NCBI GenBank assembly: GCA_003427395.1
Contig: BFEA01000270.1
Coordinates: 1,364,341-1,409,315, forward strand
Length of the DNA: 44,975 nt
Source: Chara braunii
Lineage: Eukaryota > Streptophyta > Charophyceae > Charales > Characeae
Reading direction: 5' to 3'
The notes under the pieces were generated by a model, which ran no database searches, was not told where the DNA came from, and saw only the letters and a list, made by a program, of their open reading frames with translations. A program made the position numbers and the translations under genes. How positions within the stretch are numbered: position 1 is the first letter of the stretch; every line of letters starts with the position of its first letter. Below are positions 22,300 to 32,209 of this stretch, one piece after another.

Positions 22300-23900
22300 T
22301 TAGACCTATCTTAAGTTGGATTATTCAGTCGAATGTATCTTTTAGGGGTTTGTGAATGAAGGACAAGTCTGACCCTAAGTTGGGTGGTTAAAATTCCCTT
22401 TTTTTTTTGCTAACTATAAATAATTGGATACACATAAAGTAACGTTGATTCATTTATGTGCTTTATTCTGAGAGAGAAGAAGATACAAGTTAGGCATACC
22501 CCTAAGTTGGGGCAATCTAGTGATGAGTCGTTAACTTAACAAGAACCAGAGTATAAAATCTGACATTATATATATTACAACAGAAAAAAATATCATAATT
22601 AAATAATCAATTCTATAGTAAAATTACATTCTAAATTTTAAATTTTCATTCCATCTTAAAAAATATCATTCCAATTTTAAAATTTTTCGTTTTACTTGAA
22701 AACTTTCCTTCCAAGAATAGGGTATCCCTTCTTATTTGAACTGCATGCTAGAGATGAAATGAAAGTGTGGATGAGTTCATGAAATATTTTAATTGGATTG
22801 TCGTTCTAAGTAAGGATTTTCAGTCATAAATAGGTTAATCCAATCTAAATTAGAAGATATTTGTTATAATAGAATGAAAGTTTAATTAAAACATTTCATA
22901 AACTCGTCCAGACTTTCATTCCATCTTGAACAAATAGATGTAGTTGAAAGGGAAAACTCATATTTAGACAGAAATTTATCAAATAAAACTGTAAATTTTA
23001 GAATTCAAGTTTGACGAACACTGAAATAATAATTTATAAATATAAAGATTTTTTTTTGTATGGAATGCTTTTTCAACTTTAATTTATCGTGGGAAGTTTT
23101 TCGTTGTATTTGGCAGACTAGGAGTACCCCTAAGTTGGAACGGTCAAGTCAATATGTCAGTTAGAAGAAAAAACAGAAATGGCGAATTCACAATACAATC
23201 CTGAAATGCAACCTGAACAGATTGAAAGTACCCCTAAGTTGGGGCGGTCCAGTTCTATGTCCGTGATAACGTAAATAGCAGATAATTACTATAAATTTTT
23301 TTATTAAACATGAGTAAGATAAAATTAGGCATCTCCCTAAGTTTGGCGGTCTGATTGTCTGCCTGGAAGAGAGAAGGAACCCATAAGTTTTAATGTTGAA
23401 TGTTGTTGTTGCTACGGAGGTTGGGTGTACCCCTAAGTTGGAGCGGTTCAATTATAAGTCATACGTTGTTCTCTAGGCATGCTAGGCGTACCCCCAAGTT
23501 GAAGCGGACAAGTCCTATGCCATATATAGTTGTTTGGGCGGGCTAGGCATACCCCTAAGTTTGGGCGGTTTAGTCATATGCGTTTTTGTTGCTTAGGAAA
23601 AAACTACATATGCGTTTTCGTTGCTTAGGAAAAAACTAGACATACCCCTAAGTTGAGACGGGCTAGTTATTTGTTGTACGATAATTGTTTAGGTCGATTA
23701 GGCGTACCCCTAAGTTGGGTATGTCTGGCCATATGCCTTATGTTATTGTGTAACCAGAGGCTGTGTGTACCCCTAAGTTGGCAGTTTTGTCATACGCTTT
23801 GTGTTTATTATCTAGGGTTCGTCTAATCATATGCTTTATGCTACTATTTAGGCAGGTTGGGCCTACCTCTAAGTTGGGACAGTTTAATCCTATGCCATAT
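22300..23900 (+). repeat. Hairpin array A (CCCTAAGTTGGG loop)
   Basis: At least twelve units carry the core TACCCCTAAGTTGGG-CGG, with spacing of about 57-120 bp. They lie near 22315, 22375, 22500, 23130, 23235, 23335, 23430, 23490, 23550, 23645, 23710, 23770 and 23865. Flanks pair: 23696-23709 with 23717-23730 gives 13 of 14 pairs including wobbles, and AACTAG (23634-23639) pairs with CTAGTT (23663-23668). Units 1-3 are separated from the rest by a MITE at 22578-23106. No coding potential is apparent. Confidence 0.82.
22578..23106 (+). mobile_element. TA-flanked MITE, copy 1 (529 bp)
   Basis: The ends are inverted: CAACAGAAAAA at the left and CAACGAAAAACTTCCCA when the right end is read inward. 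The nearest flanks are TA on both sides, consistent with a Tc1/mariner-type duplication. Inside is a longer inverted pair of about 45 bp (AGATG-AATGAAAGT near 22755 and its complement near 22900-22930). The whole element matches 42414-42911 in reverse orientation, including GGGTATCCCTTCTTATTTG and GGTTAATCCAATC. Confidence 0.88.
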
Positions 23901-25250
23901 GTAAGAAAGAATAAAGGGTTTAGTAATATGAGAGTTAAATGAACTAAAGTATTATGATTAAAAAAACCCGAGGGTTGGTGAAAAATCTTACTCTGCTCAT
24001 TTATGTGTTCTATGAGTTTGCCTTTGGGGTGTCTTTTCTTAGCTTAGTCGCTTAGATGTTCGCCAAGTGTTGGAGTAATACGTAAAATAGTATGGATGGA
24101 GGGGGAAGTTTAGGATAAGAAAGGGTGACCTTGCTCAAAGTCAGAGCTAGGGTAAACTGATTATATCTTCTTAAAAAAAAAAATCATGAAGGCTACTCTT
24201 AGGTCTGGCTCTCAAGTTAAGTGTCAGGAGTAAATTTCAAACCTGGGGAAGTGCCAATGATTTTTTTGCAAGTTTAGAGAAATACTCAATTTTTTTTTCG
24301 TGAAATTTTTGGCAATCTACCCCATCTAAGGGGGATAATGCCAAGCTTTTCCACAATCTCTGGTGTCGACCAGAGAGAGGTGAGATGAAGGTTAGTGAAG
24401 GAGTTAGGCTGCGATATGAAGTACACTCTTCATTCGTTTTAAAAATAACAGACTACGATATGGAGTACACACTTCATTCGTTTTAAGAATAACAATGGTC
24501 ATTGGTCTGTACTGTGACGCAGGTCTACGCTTGACTGAAGGTTCGACTAGTTCCGGCCTGATCCATCAAGGATCACTCATCATCTGTAATCATTTTATAA
24601 CAGATCAGTTCACGACATAACTTTGTTTGCCGCACCTTAAACTAAAGTCTTGACCTCGTGAGTTTGGGATTCGAGACGAGGACCACTCCGATTGCGCTTG
24701 TTGAGAAGAGCATAAAATGAATCAGTAAAACGTAGGTGACGACTAATTACTGTGGTGGATGTGATAACGACTACTACGATCGCAGTCGTCACCTAGAAGG
24801 ATGTTGGTCGAGGCATGCATACCATGCACACTCTCCCTCTCTTTCTTATTCGTTATCCAACGTAGCTATGCTCTCCTCCCCACATTTTTTTATTTTGCAT
24901 TTTATGTTTCCCTTTCACACGACCCTCCCGTTCGCGCCCAAGCCATGTAAAAAACAAATGAACCTTCCGCTAAAACTCTGAAAAAAACATCGATAATTTT
25001 CTTGATTTATTTCTACCTACTCCACTTACATTGTGCAACCCTTTTCTCGTATGGCAGTCCGTATGTCACTTCATTTGCCAATTTAGCTCCGACGATTTAC
25101 TTGCAATACTCCAACCCCCCTTATTTGTCTTTTGAATAGTTGGTTTAATCATTTTCTTCATGTATTTTTTTTTTTATTGGGGTAAAAAGGCAAAATGTAG
25201 ATTGTAAGCTAATTGTGATTCTTTCCAAAGATCTCAAGCATGCAAATTGC
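23901..25250. other. No gene recognised
   Basis: A 55-bp local duplication (AGTACAC-CTTCATTCGTTTTAA near 24420 and 24463) is visible. A B-box-like GGGATTCGAGACGAGG near 24667 sits in a CCTCGT/ACGAGG hairpin. No protein domain is recognisable. Confidence 0.5.
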
Positions 25251-25646
25251 CAAAAGAACGGAAAAAAAAAAAAAAAACTTTTTTTATTTGGGTAAAAAAG
25301 ATAAATATAGAGTAGAAAGTCATTGTAATTTTCCTCAAGGAATAAAATAAATTAAAATGGAACATAATGAAAAAAAAAAATTTATAAAAGAAAAAAAAAA
25401 TTATAATCCTCTCCCTTCCCGAGTTGTTTTTCATATGTCATTCAAAAAAAAAATAAAAATAAAAAAATAGATAGCAATCTACTTCGATGCAAATTCCTTT
25501 AGGAACTACTATTCATAATATCAAAGATACGAATAAAATCGCCAAAAAAAATGGAAAAAAAATGCATAATAAGTGAGCGAAGAAAAAAACGGAAAAAAAA
25601 GTTTGCCCTCTTCTCCCTTTCCTTCCCGAGTTATTTTTCGGATGCC

Positions 25647-25684
<38 letters not shown>

Positions 25685-25824
25685 ATTTGTAGGAGGAGGT
25701 TTTGTTGATGTGGTTTCTGATGGTATGCGCTGTCATGTGCCCGGTATCGCCCACCTGAAAAGGGAAAGACTGTTTATCGACGGAGTTAAAAAAAAAAAAA
25801 AACATCAAAAAGAGTTGATTTTAT
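25251..25824. repeat. Poly-A/poly-T rich tracts
   Basis: Several A-runs (25261-25276, 25370-25380, 25651-25681, 25788-25802) are separated by short unique DNA. A GGGTAAAAA-GATAAATATAGA-like phrase near 25180 and 25290 repeats, suggesting a 110-bp tandem duplication. Confidence 0.7.
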
Positions 25825-27345
25825 CCCGACTTCTCCCATCCCCCGATCTTTCCCATCCCGACTTCCTCTCCTCTCCTCCTCTCTCCGCTATCCCGACATA
25901 GTTCCAACCTGCCTCATCCTGATCTTTCCTATCCCGACCTCCACCCCCCCCCCACTTCCTCTTCCTTCCCATCCCGACCTGCGACCTTACTCCGATTCCT
26001 CCCATCCCCGAACTTTTCCCATCCCGGCTTTCCCTCCTCTCGTCCTTTTCCTTCCCATCCCGACCGCTCCTCCCCGTGTTTCTTTTCTCGACATCGCTTG
26101 ATCCCGACCTTCTCCCGACCTTTCCCATCCCGACTCTCCCTTCCCATCCCGACCTCTCCTCCCCGTCCTTCTTTCCCCGACATCGCTTGATCCCGACCTT
26201 ATCCCGACCCCTCCCGTCCCCACCCCCCCTCCCCCGTCTCCCTCCTTCCTTCCCCTATCCCGACATCACCGTCCCGACCTGTACCATCGTCCGACCTTTC
26301 CCATCCCGACCTCCCCTCCTTTCCTCTTCTTCTTTTCCCGACATCGCTTGATCTCAACCTTATCCCGACCTCTCCCATCTCGACCTTTTCTCCCCTCCTT
26401 GATATCACCCCCCGCTGTCCAAAAAAAAAAAAAACTATCCCGACTCCCATCTCAACCTCATCGCGACCCCCTCCCCCCTCCCCTTCCTTCCCCGACTTTG
26501 TCTCCTTCCTCCTCCTCCTTTCCGTTGTCTGTCACGTGGCACAGTGGCAGCAGCCCCCCTGCCTCTCCCATCGCGACCTTCCCCCCCTTCTTTCCTCGAC
26601 ATCGCTTGATCCCGACCTTATCCCGACCTTATCCCGACCTCTCCCATCCTCCGACCTCTCCCATCTCGACCTCCCCTCCTCTCCTCCTCCGCCTTCCCAT
26701 CCCGACCTCTCCTCCCCGTCCTCTCCTCCTTCACCTTCCCATCCCGACCTCTCCTCCCCGTCCTTCTTTTCTCGACATCTGCCAAAAAAAAAAAAAAAAA
26801 GATCTATCCCAACTCCCATCTCGACCTCATCGCGACCCCCTCCCCTTCCTTTCCCGACCTCGTCTCCCTCCTCCTCCTCCTTTCCATTGTGTGCCACGTG
26901 GCACAATGGCGGTAGCACCCCTCCCTCTCCCATTGCGACCTTCCCCCCCCTCTTTCCCCGACATCGCTTGATCCCGACCTTATCCTGATCTCTCCCATCC
27001 CCCGATCTCTCCCATCCCGACCTCCCCTCCTCTCCTCCTCTGTCTTCCCATCCCGACCTCTCCCACCCGTCTTTCTTTCCCCGACATCGCTTGATCCCGA
27101 CCGTATCCCGACCCCTCCCGTCCCCACCTCTCCTCCCCACTTCCCCTTCCTTCCCATCCCGACCTCTCCTCCCTGTCTTTCTTTCCCCGACTTCGCTTCC
27201 TCGTATCGGACGCTGCCCAACATTGCAAAATGTCTCGGCAGTTGCTAGTGGTAGATTCATTCGATTTTGCTCATCCTATCGTCTTATCCCGACTTCGTGC
27301 CTCTCTCTCTCCCCTATCCCGACTCCCATCGCGACCTCTCCCCAA
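25825..27345 (+). repeat. Pyrimidine-rich CCCGACC(T) satellite with higher-order unit
   Basis: About 1.5 kb consist of TCCCATCCCGACCT, CTCCTCC and TTCCCC words. The phrase CCCGACATCGCTTGATCCC recurs near 26090, 26177, 26337, 26600, 26958 and 27083. A longer block, from a poly-A of 14-17 through CATC-CGACC, CCTCCTCCTCC and CACGTGGCACA to CATCGCTTGATC, is present twice (about 26420 and 26783), giving a higher-order period near 363 bp. Long Pro/Ser and Arg/Gly frames here result from composition. Confidence 0.9.
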
Positions 27346-27523
27346 TTTGACAGAAAGTGATAACCAATCATGCGACAACAATGACCTTGCACTTCCTGCC
27401 GAAAAAGGATGGCCATCACTCATTATGTATCCACCGGGCATTGCTAGTGGCCCAAGCTGCTTTGCAGTGGGAGGGCCCTCATGGAAAAGGTTATTTAAAA
27501 AGTGACATTCACAGGACCTCTGG

Positions 27524-27681
27524 NNNNNNNNNNNNNNNNNNNNNNNNNNNNNNNNNNNNNNNNNNNNNNNNNNNNNNNNNNNNNNNNNNNNNNNNNNNNN
27601 NNNNNNNNNNNNNNNNNNNNNNNNNNNNNNNNNNNNNNNNNNNNNNNNNNNNNNNNNNNNNNNNNNNNNNNNNNNNNNNNN
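27524..27681. other. Assembly gap (158 N)
   Basis: Undetermined bases. The flanks (ACAGGACCTCTGG and ATCAACTCACC) show no obvious shared repeat. Confidence 0.99.
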
Positions 27682-27801
27682 ATCAACTCACCTTCGTCCG
27701 CCATCTCCTCTTCTTGTCGTCTCCTCTGGCACGCTCGTCTCCCTCTTCTCCTCTCCCCCGGCACACTCCTCTTACCGTCAACGGTCGTCTGCACCTGCCA
27801 A

Positions 27802-27805
<4 letters not shown>

Positions 27806-27872
<67 letters not shown>
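27806..27872 (+). repeat. (CT)n microsatellite
   Basis: A pure CT tract of about 65 bp. Confidence 0.98.
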
Positions 27873-27874
<2 letters not shown>

Positions 27875-27905
27875 AAATCGTCAAACCGAGCCGCATCTAA
27901 ACAAC

Positions 27906-28557
27906 AAATCGAAACACCACCGCCGAAAGTAGCACGTAAATGCAAAAGCCGAACCGGCGAGAGCCTTCAGGATCGCAGAGAGGGCCCGCGATGGACGGTC
28001 CGAGAGAGGTTTCGGGAATCGTCTGGCGCGGATCCCGAAAACTCTCACCGGCTCGGCCTGGCCCCAAAGTCTTACGTGGTGTCTGTCGGGAATCGTCTGG
28101 CGCGGATCACGAAAACTCTCACCGGTTCGGCCTGGCCCGAAAGTCTTACGAGGTGTCTATCGGGCTCGCCTGCCGGTCCCACCTCGTTTCCCAACAGTGG
28201 AAAGCGGCCTCTCACGGGACCGTTACGCAAGGTCGAAACACCACCACCGAAAGTAGCATATAAATGCAAAAGCCGAACCGGCGAGAGCCGTCACGATCGC
28301 CGAGCGGGCCCACGATGAACGGCCCGATAGAGGTTTCGAGAATCATCTCTCTCGGATCCCAAAAACTCTCACCGGTTCGGCCTGACCCGAAAGTCTTACG
28401 TGGTGTCTGTCGGGAATCGTCTGGCGCGGATCCCGAAAACTCTCACGGGTTCGGCCTGGCCCGAAAGTCTTACGTTGTGTCTATCGGGCCCGCCTGCCGG
28501 TCCCACCGAGTTTCCCAACAGTGGAGAGCGGCCTCTCACAGGAGCGTTACGCAAGGA
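27906..28557 (+). repeat. 324-bp tandem duplication with nested 74-bp repeats
   Basis: Two units, starting near 27908 and 28232, are about 90% similar by eye, with GCAAAAGCCGAACCGGCGAG at 27940 and 28264. Within each unit a 74-bp segment beginning GGGAATCGTCTGGCGCGG, or a variant, is itself tandemly doubled (28014 and 28088 in unit 1). The unit length is 3 x 108, so the reading frame from ATGCAAAAGCC is preserved in both and spans 108 and 103 codons. No domain is recognised. GC-rich, unlike its AT-rich right flank. Confidence 0.88.
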
Positions 28558-29519
28558 CCGCTATTCACTTAAAGAGTGTTAAGGATTACTCCTACTATTA
28601 TTATCTATTGGGGATTATTAGTATGGGGGTTATGGTCGTAAGTAGCTGAGGGATACACGATGCAAAGGTAGAGGCAAGTGAAGGTTAATGGTGACAAACA
28701 TGAGATGGAACGAGCAACTGCAAGAGCTGAGCGAGAAAGGGAAAAACGAGAAGTGCATAGGAAGGAAGGTGGAAGCAATGAGAGGAAGAGAAGAAGGAAG
28801 GGAGAGAGAGGAAAGGAAGGAGGCCGTCGGGATTAAGCAATGATGGTGGGACCAAAAAGATTCGCTATGGGTGTGGACATGGGAACGACTTTCTGTTTTG
28901 TAACAACGGTGAATGAAAACAGGGTGCAAATCATACCCAAGGACATGAAAAATCGAATATCTTCACCGCACGTGTGCTCTTGAAAGACAGAAGTTGTTTT
29001 ACATTACATTAAAAGACCCAAAATTTCTTTCTCGAGGTCAAGCACCTGACCGGTTGCTAATTCACAAAAACGATTGTCTCTACCGACTCTAATCAATGAC
29101 CATTCGAGGTCAAATCGGTCCATGAGGAGAAGTCATGTATTTGGGCCTACACGTAGTCTAGATACAACGATAATGACAGGGCGCTCTATTCGGGTGAAGA
29201 CATTGACTTTGCCACGTCATGTCATCCCAACGTTCTTGCGACATGTCAACTATGTTACTCTCGCTAGGAGCGGTGACGACGTCGATGATAAAAAATTAGT
29301 TTTATTTCAACATAGACGCCAAGGGGTGAGTCTAGCTAAGTTGGTACAATCATCAACTGACACAGACAGAGAGGGTCGTTCACTTCCCCACCCAAAAAGC
29401 ACAATGTCAATCTCTCTACTTTTTGGGTCCATCCCCACGGTTCATTATGTTGCCAGTCTTATTGTGTGGCTCCGTTCTCGGCCAATCCGAGCTCTTAACG
29501 ACCGAGTGAAAGAGAGGTA
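28558..29519. other. No recognised gene; one unassigned open frame
   Basis: An open frame of 148 codons at 29074-29520 (+) begins MSLPTLINDH. It has no signal peptide, membrane segment or domain that I recognise, and no neighbouring splice-site pattern supports it. The rest is purine-rich (28680-28850) or unassigned. Confidence 0.35.
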
Positions 29520-29735
29520 ACAACGGAGAGAGGGGAAGAGAGACAGAGACAGACCAGAAAGACATACAAATAGACCAAATAGACAGACGGACAGACAATG
29601 ACAGACATACAAACAGACATACATAACAAACATAGACATACACACAAGGACTGACACAGGCAAATACAGACAGACAGAACAAATAGAAACAGACAAACCG
29701 GAATAACATACAGAAAAAGACAGTGAGATAAACAG
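29520..29735 (+). repeat. Degenerate (ACAG)n tetranucleotide tract 1
   Basis: ACAGACAG, ACATACAAAC and GACAGAC words in irregular order. Cys/Val/Leu-rich minus-strand frames are artefacts of composition. Confidence 0.9.
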
Positions 29736-30060
29736 ATCAATGATGTGTTGGCATGGCCTGAAAGCTTGAACTTTGGCTCACGAGTTCATTGTATTGCCCT
29801 TATTGGATGAAATCTCCGTGCATGTGTGCTCTCTAATTGTACACAGCTACTTTGATATTTGCGTGATTTTGCCATTTGGCTTACTGTATATCGTTCCCGC
29901 TCATATTCTTTGCAAAAAAGTAATCAGCTCATATTGATTACGTCCCTGCCGTTTGTACACACCGTCGTTGCTCCTACCGAATGAATGGTCCGGTGAAGTG
30001 TCTGGATCACCGTGTTCTCATCAATTGTCATTGGGGGTGCTGTATAAAGTTCACTGAACC
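29736..30060. other. No gene recognised
   Basis: Short unique DNA between two ACAG tracts. No domain or repeat end is seen. Confidence 0.5.
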
Positions 30061-30385
30061 GTATCATGTAGGAGGAAGAAGGGAACACATAGAAGAAGAA
30101 GAACAAGGAGAGGAGGAAAAAATAGAGGAAGAGGATGAAGAAGGAGAAGAACAAAAAAAGAAAGAGGAGAAACACTCCGAGTCAAACAAGATGGTCGGAC
30201 GCAGACAACCGAACAGACGACCAGATACATACAAACATAGTCAACCAAACGGACAAACAAACATAAAGAAACAAACAAACAAACAAACAGACACAGACAA
30301 GCAAAGAGACAGATACACATACAGAGATAAATACACAGACAGACAGATAGACAGACAAACACAGAAAGAGAGAGAGAGAAGGGTG
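30061..30385 (+). repeat. Purine tract followed by (ACAG/ACAA)n tract 2
   Basis: GAAGAAG and GAGGA words at 30070-30180 are followed by ACAAAC, ACAGACAG and AGATAC words to 30362, then (GA)n. This is the same style of decay as tract 1, about 550 bp away. Confidence 0.88.
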
Positions 30386-30755
30386 AGGTCGATGACGTAC
30401 GAGAACGTACCTGAATTCAACGATGGTCTACAATGGGTCAACATCATGATGAGCTTCAGTTCTGCAACGAACGTCAACTAGATGCATTGTCAATTCGTAG
30501 GCTGCTAGTAGTTGTGTGATCATAAACTAGGCGTTGGGCATCAAGAAGAAGGAAGAGCCTCGGATACGTACGGAAGTGGTTGTGAGAGTAGGCTCTCACC
30601 GTCGCTCGGATTCAGAGCTTCGGTTCTTAGTTAGTGGGAAGACAGCGCATTACTGCTTTCTGAACAAAATCAAACTTTCTGGCTTTTAACGTGATTTTGT
30701 AATTTGGAATCAGTCATCTCACCATTTACAATTTTTCCTGCATTACTATAATAAA
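30386..30755. other. No gene recognised
   Basis: Unassigned DNA with only short frames. Confidence 0.5.
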
Positions 30756-30792
30756 CTTTATTATTATTATTAATTTATTATCATTATTATTA

Positions 30793-30851
<59 letters not shown>

Positions 30852-30853
30852 GT
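30756..30853 (+). repeat. (ATT)n microsatellite
   Basis: A near-perfect ATT tract, giving Asn or Ile runs in chance frames. Confidence 0.97.
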
Positions 30854-31554
30854 AGTAATCGGCAACCCTAGCAGGCTTCGTGCCCACCCTAAGTGAAGGT
30901 GGGCCTGAATATCCGCACAGGGCCCCTACCACAGCATTTTCCGACGTAGGTTTCAAACGGTTGCTGCAGGCTAGCTGGTTGAAGTGCAGCCTGGGCCTCA
31001 CTCTGGGCCTTTCCAGAAGTCACAATTGCATCAGGGGACTGGGCCCGAGGCTTGGGTTGTTGTACCCTGGGAGCGCGCAGTATGAGGCTGTCACATTACG
31101 AAGTAACCATGGGTCACCAAGGATGCAACATTGTTTCCACGTCCGCGCTCAGGCACTGAGTGGTGTGGGGCACAACCGGGGAAATGAGGCACTGGCAAGT
31201 TGTAGCTAGACACGCGGAGCAGCAAGCAGGCACTCGCACAAGCCTTGCAGGACGGGCAGGACAACAAACACACGCACATGATCCTAAACACAGACATGCG
31301 GGGCAGCTGACGGTTTGCTGAGCCCTAGATTGTGTGGCGAAAGAAAAGGGGGTTACAAATAGGAGGTTACCAGAAAAGGAGAAAGGAATAGAAAGAGCAA
31401 GAAGGGGAAGGCGGGAAAATAGAAAGGGAAAAAAGGAAGCAAAAGAAGTAGGGCTCTTGTGAAAAGGTACATCAATAAAAGAGAAATATTATTCTCCTTC
31501 GAGCTTCTGCTTCTTTCAAGTTTACTCGAGGACATCGACAAGGACTACCAAAAC
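30854..31554. other. Unassigned, moderately GC-rich
   Basis: Includes a perfect 7-bp hairpin GCCCACC-ctaagtgaa-GGTGGGC near 30880-30905, recalling the array A loop. A 109-codon plus-strand frame (30880-31209) shows no recognisable domain. Confidence 0.45.
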
Positions 31555-31660
31555 TGTTATTATTATTATTATTACTATTATTATTATTTGATTATTATTA
31601 TTATTATTATTTCTTTTATTATTATTATATTTTATTATTTGCTTATTAATTATTGTTCTT
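31555..31660 (+). repeat. (ATT)n microsatellite
   Basis: An imperfect ATT tract interrupted by GATT and CTTTT. Confidence 0.95.
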
Positions 31661-31934
31661 TATTGTTGATATTGCCATTATTTGACATTATATGTTGAAA
31701 CAGAGGACATGAGGGAAGAGAATGCGGAGAATTTGGAGAGGAGAGCGACATTGTCACTGTGTGGTGTTACTACCTCCTCCAACCTTCATTTTTTTCTTTG
31801 ATTGATCCTCCCAAGTACCTGTCTTCTTGACTACAAATTGTTTGAGAATATATTTTCACTAAGATAATCCTGGTTGTTCACTTTAACGGTCCATACAATC
31901 AAATACATAGACTAAACATGATCGATAAATAAGA

Positions 31935-31986
31935 CGATTGTGGGAGCTCTGCCGAAGTTCAGGAGGAACTCTGGAGGCAGAGAACC
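31935..31986 (+). repeat. Leader hairpin element L2
   Basis: GATTGTGGGAGCTCTGCCG followed by a GTTC/GAAC inner stem and GGAGGCAGAGAACC. The outer stem CTCTGCC/GGCAGAG is perfect. It matches L1 and L3, but the 60 bp upstream are not shared. Array B begins about 230 bp downstream. Confidence 0.7.
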
Positions 31987-32209
31987 ATGAGGTACGCATG
32001 ACTTGCCCCTTTCCCGTATACCATTACAGGCGACAATCTTCTATTGGATTGCATATATGGTTGTGTAATATACTATTTATGCTTTCTTCAGGATTAAGAT
32101 TTATCAAGAGGGGAAAATGATATATGATTGAAGTAAGAATTATACCTGATGAAATGAAAGAAACTTAAAATAACCGAGAAGGAACCTAAGATTGATTGCA
32201 CTTGGAGAA

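Noticed and set aside
22300-23900. CRISPR array, because of short repeats spaced 60-110 bp apart
   Set aside because: The units are degenerate and the spacers irregular, the host is eukaryotic, and the flanking arms form unit-specific stems.
26348-27260. Pro/Ser-rich plus-strand and Arg/Gly-rich minus-strand frames of 150-242 codons
   Set aside because: Both strands are open because of the CCCGACC-type repeat; no domain, start context or codon bias supports them.
29074-29520. 148-codon open frame
   Set aside because: No recognisable domain or supporting signal; length alone is weak evidence in a 45-kb window. Noted under the surrounding region only.
29416-30477. Cys/Val/Leu-rich membrane-like frames on the minus strand
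   Set aside because: They are products of ACAG/ACAA tetranucleotide repeats read in reverse.
32140-32170. Hammerhead core from CTGATGAAATGAAA
   Set aside because: There is no room for stem II between the two core boxes.
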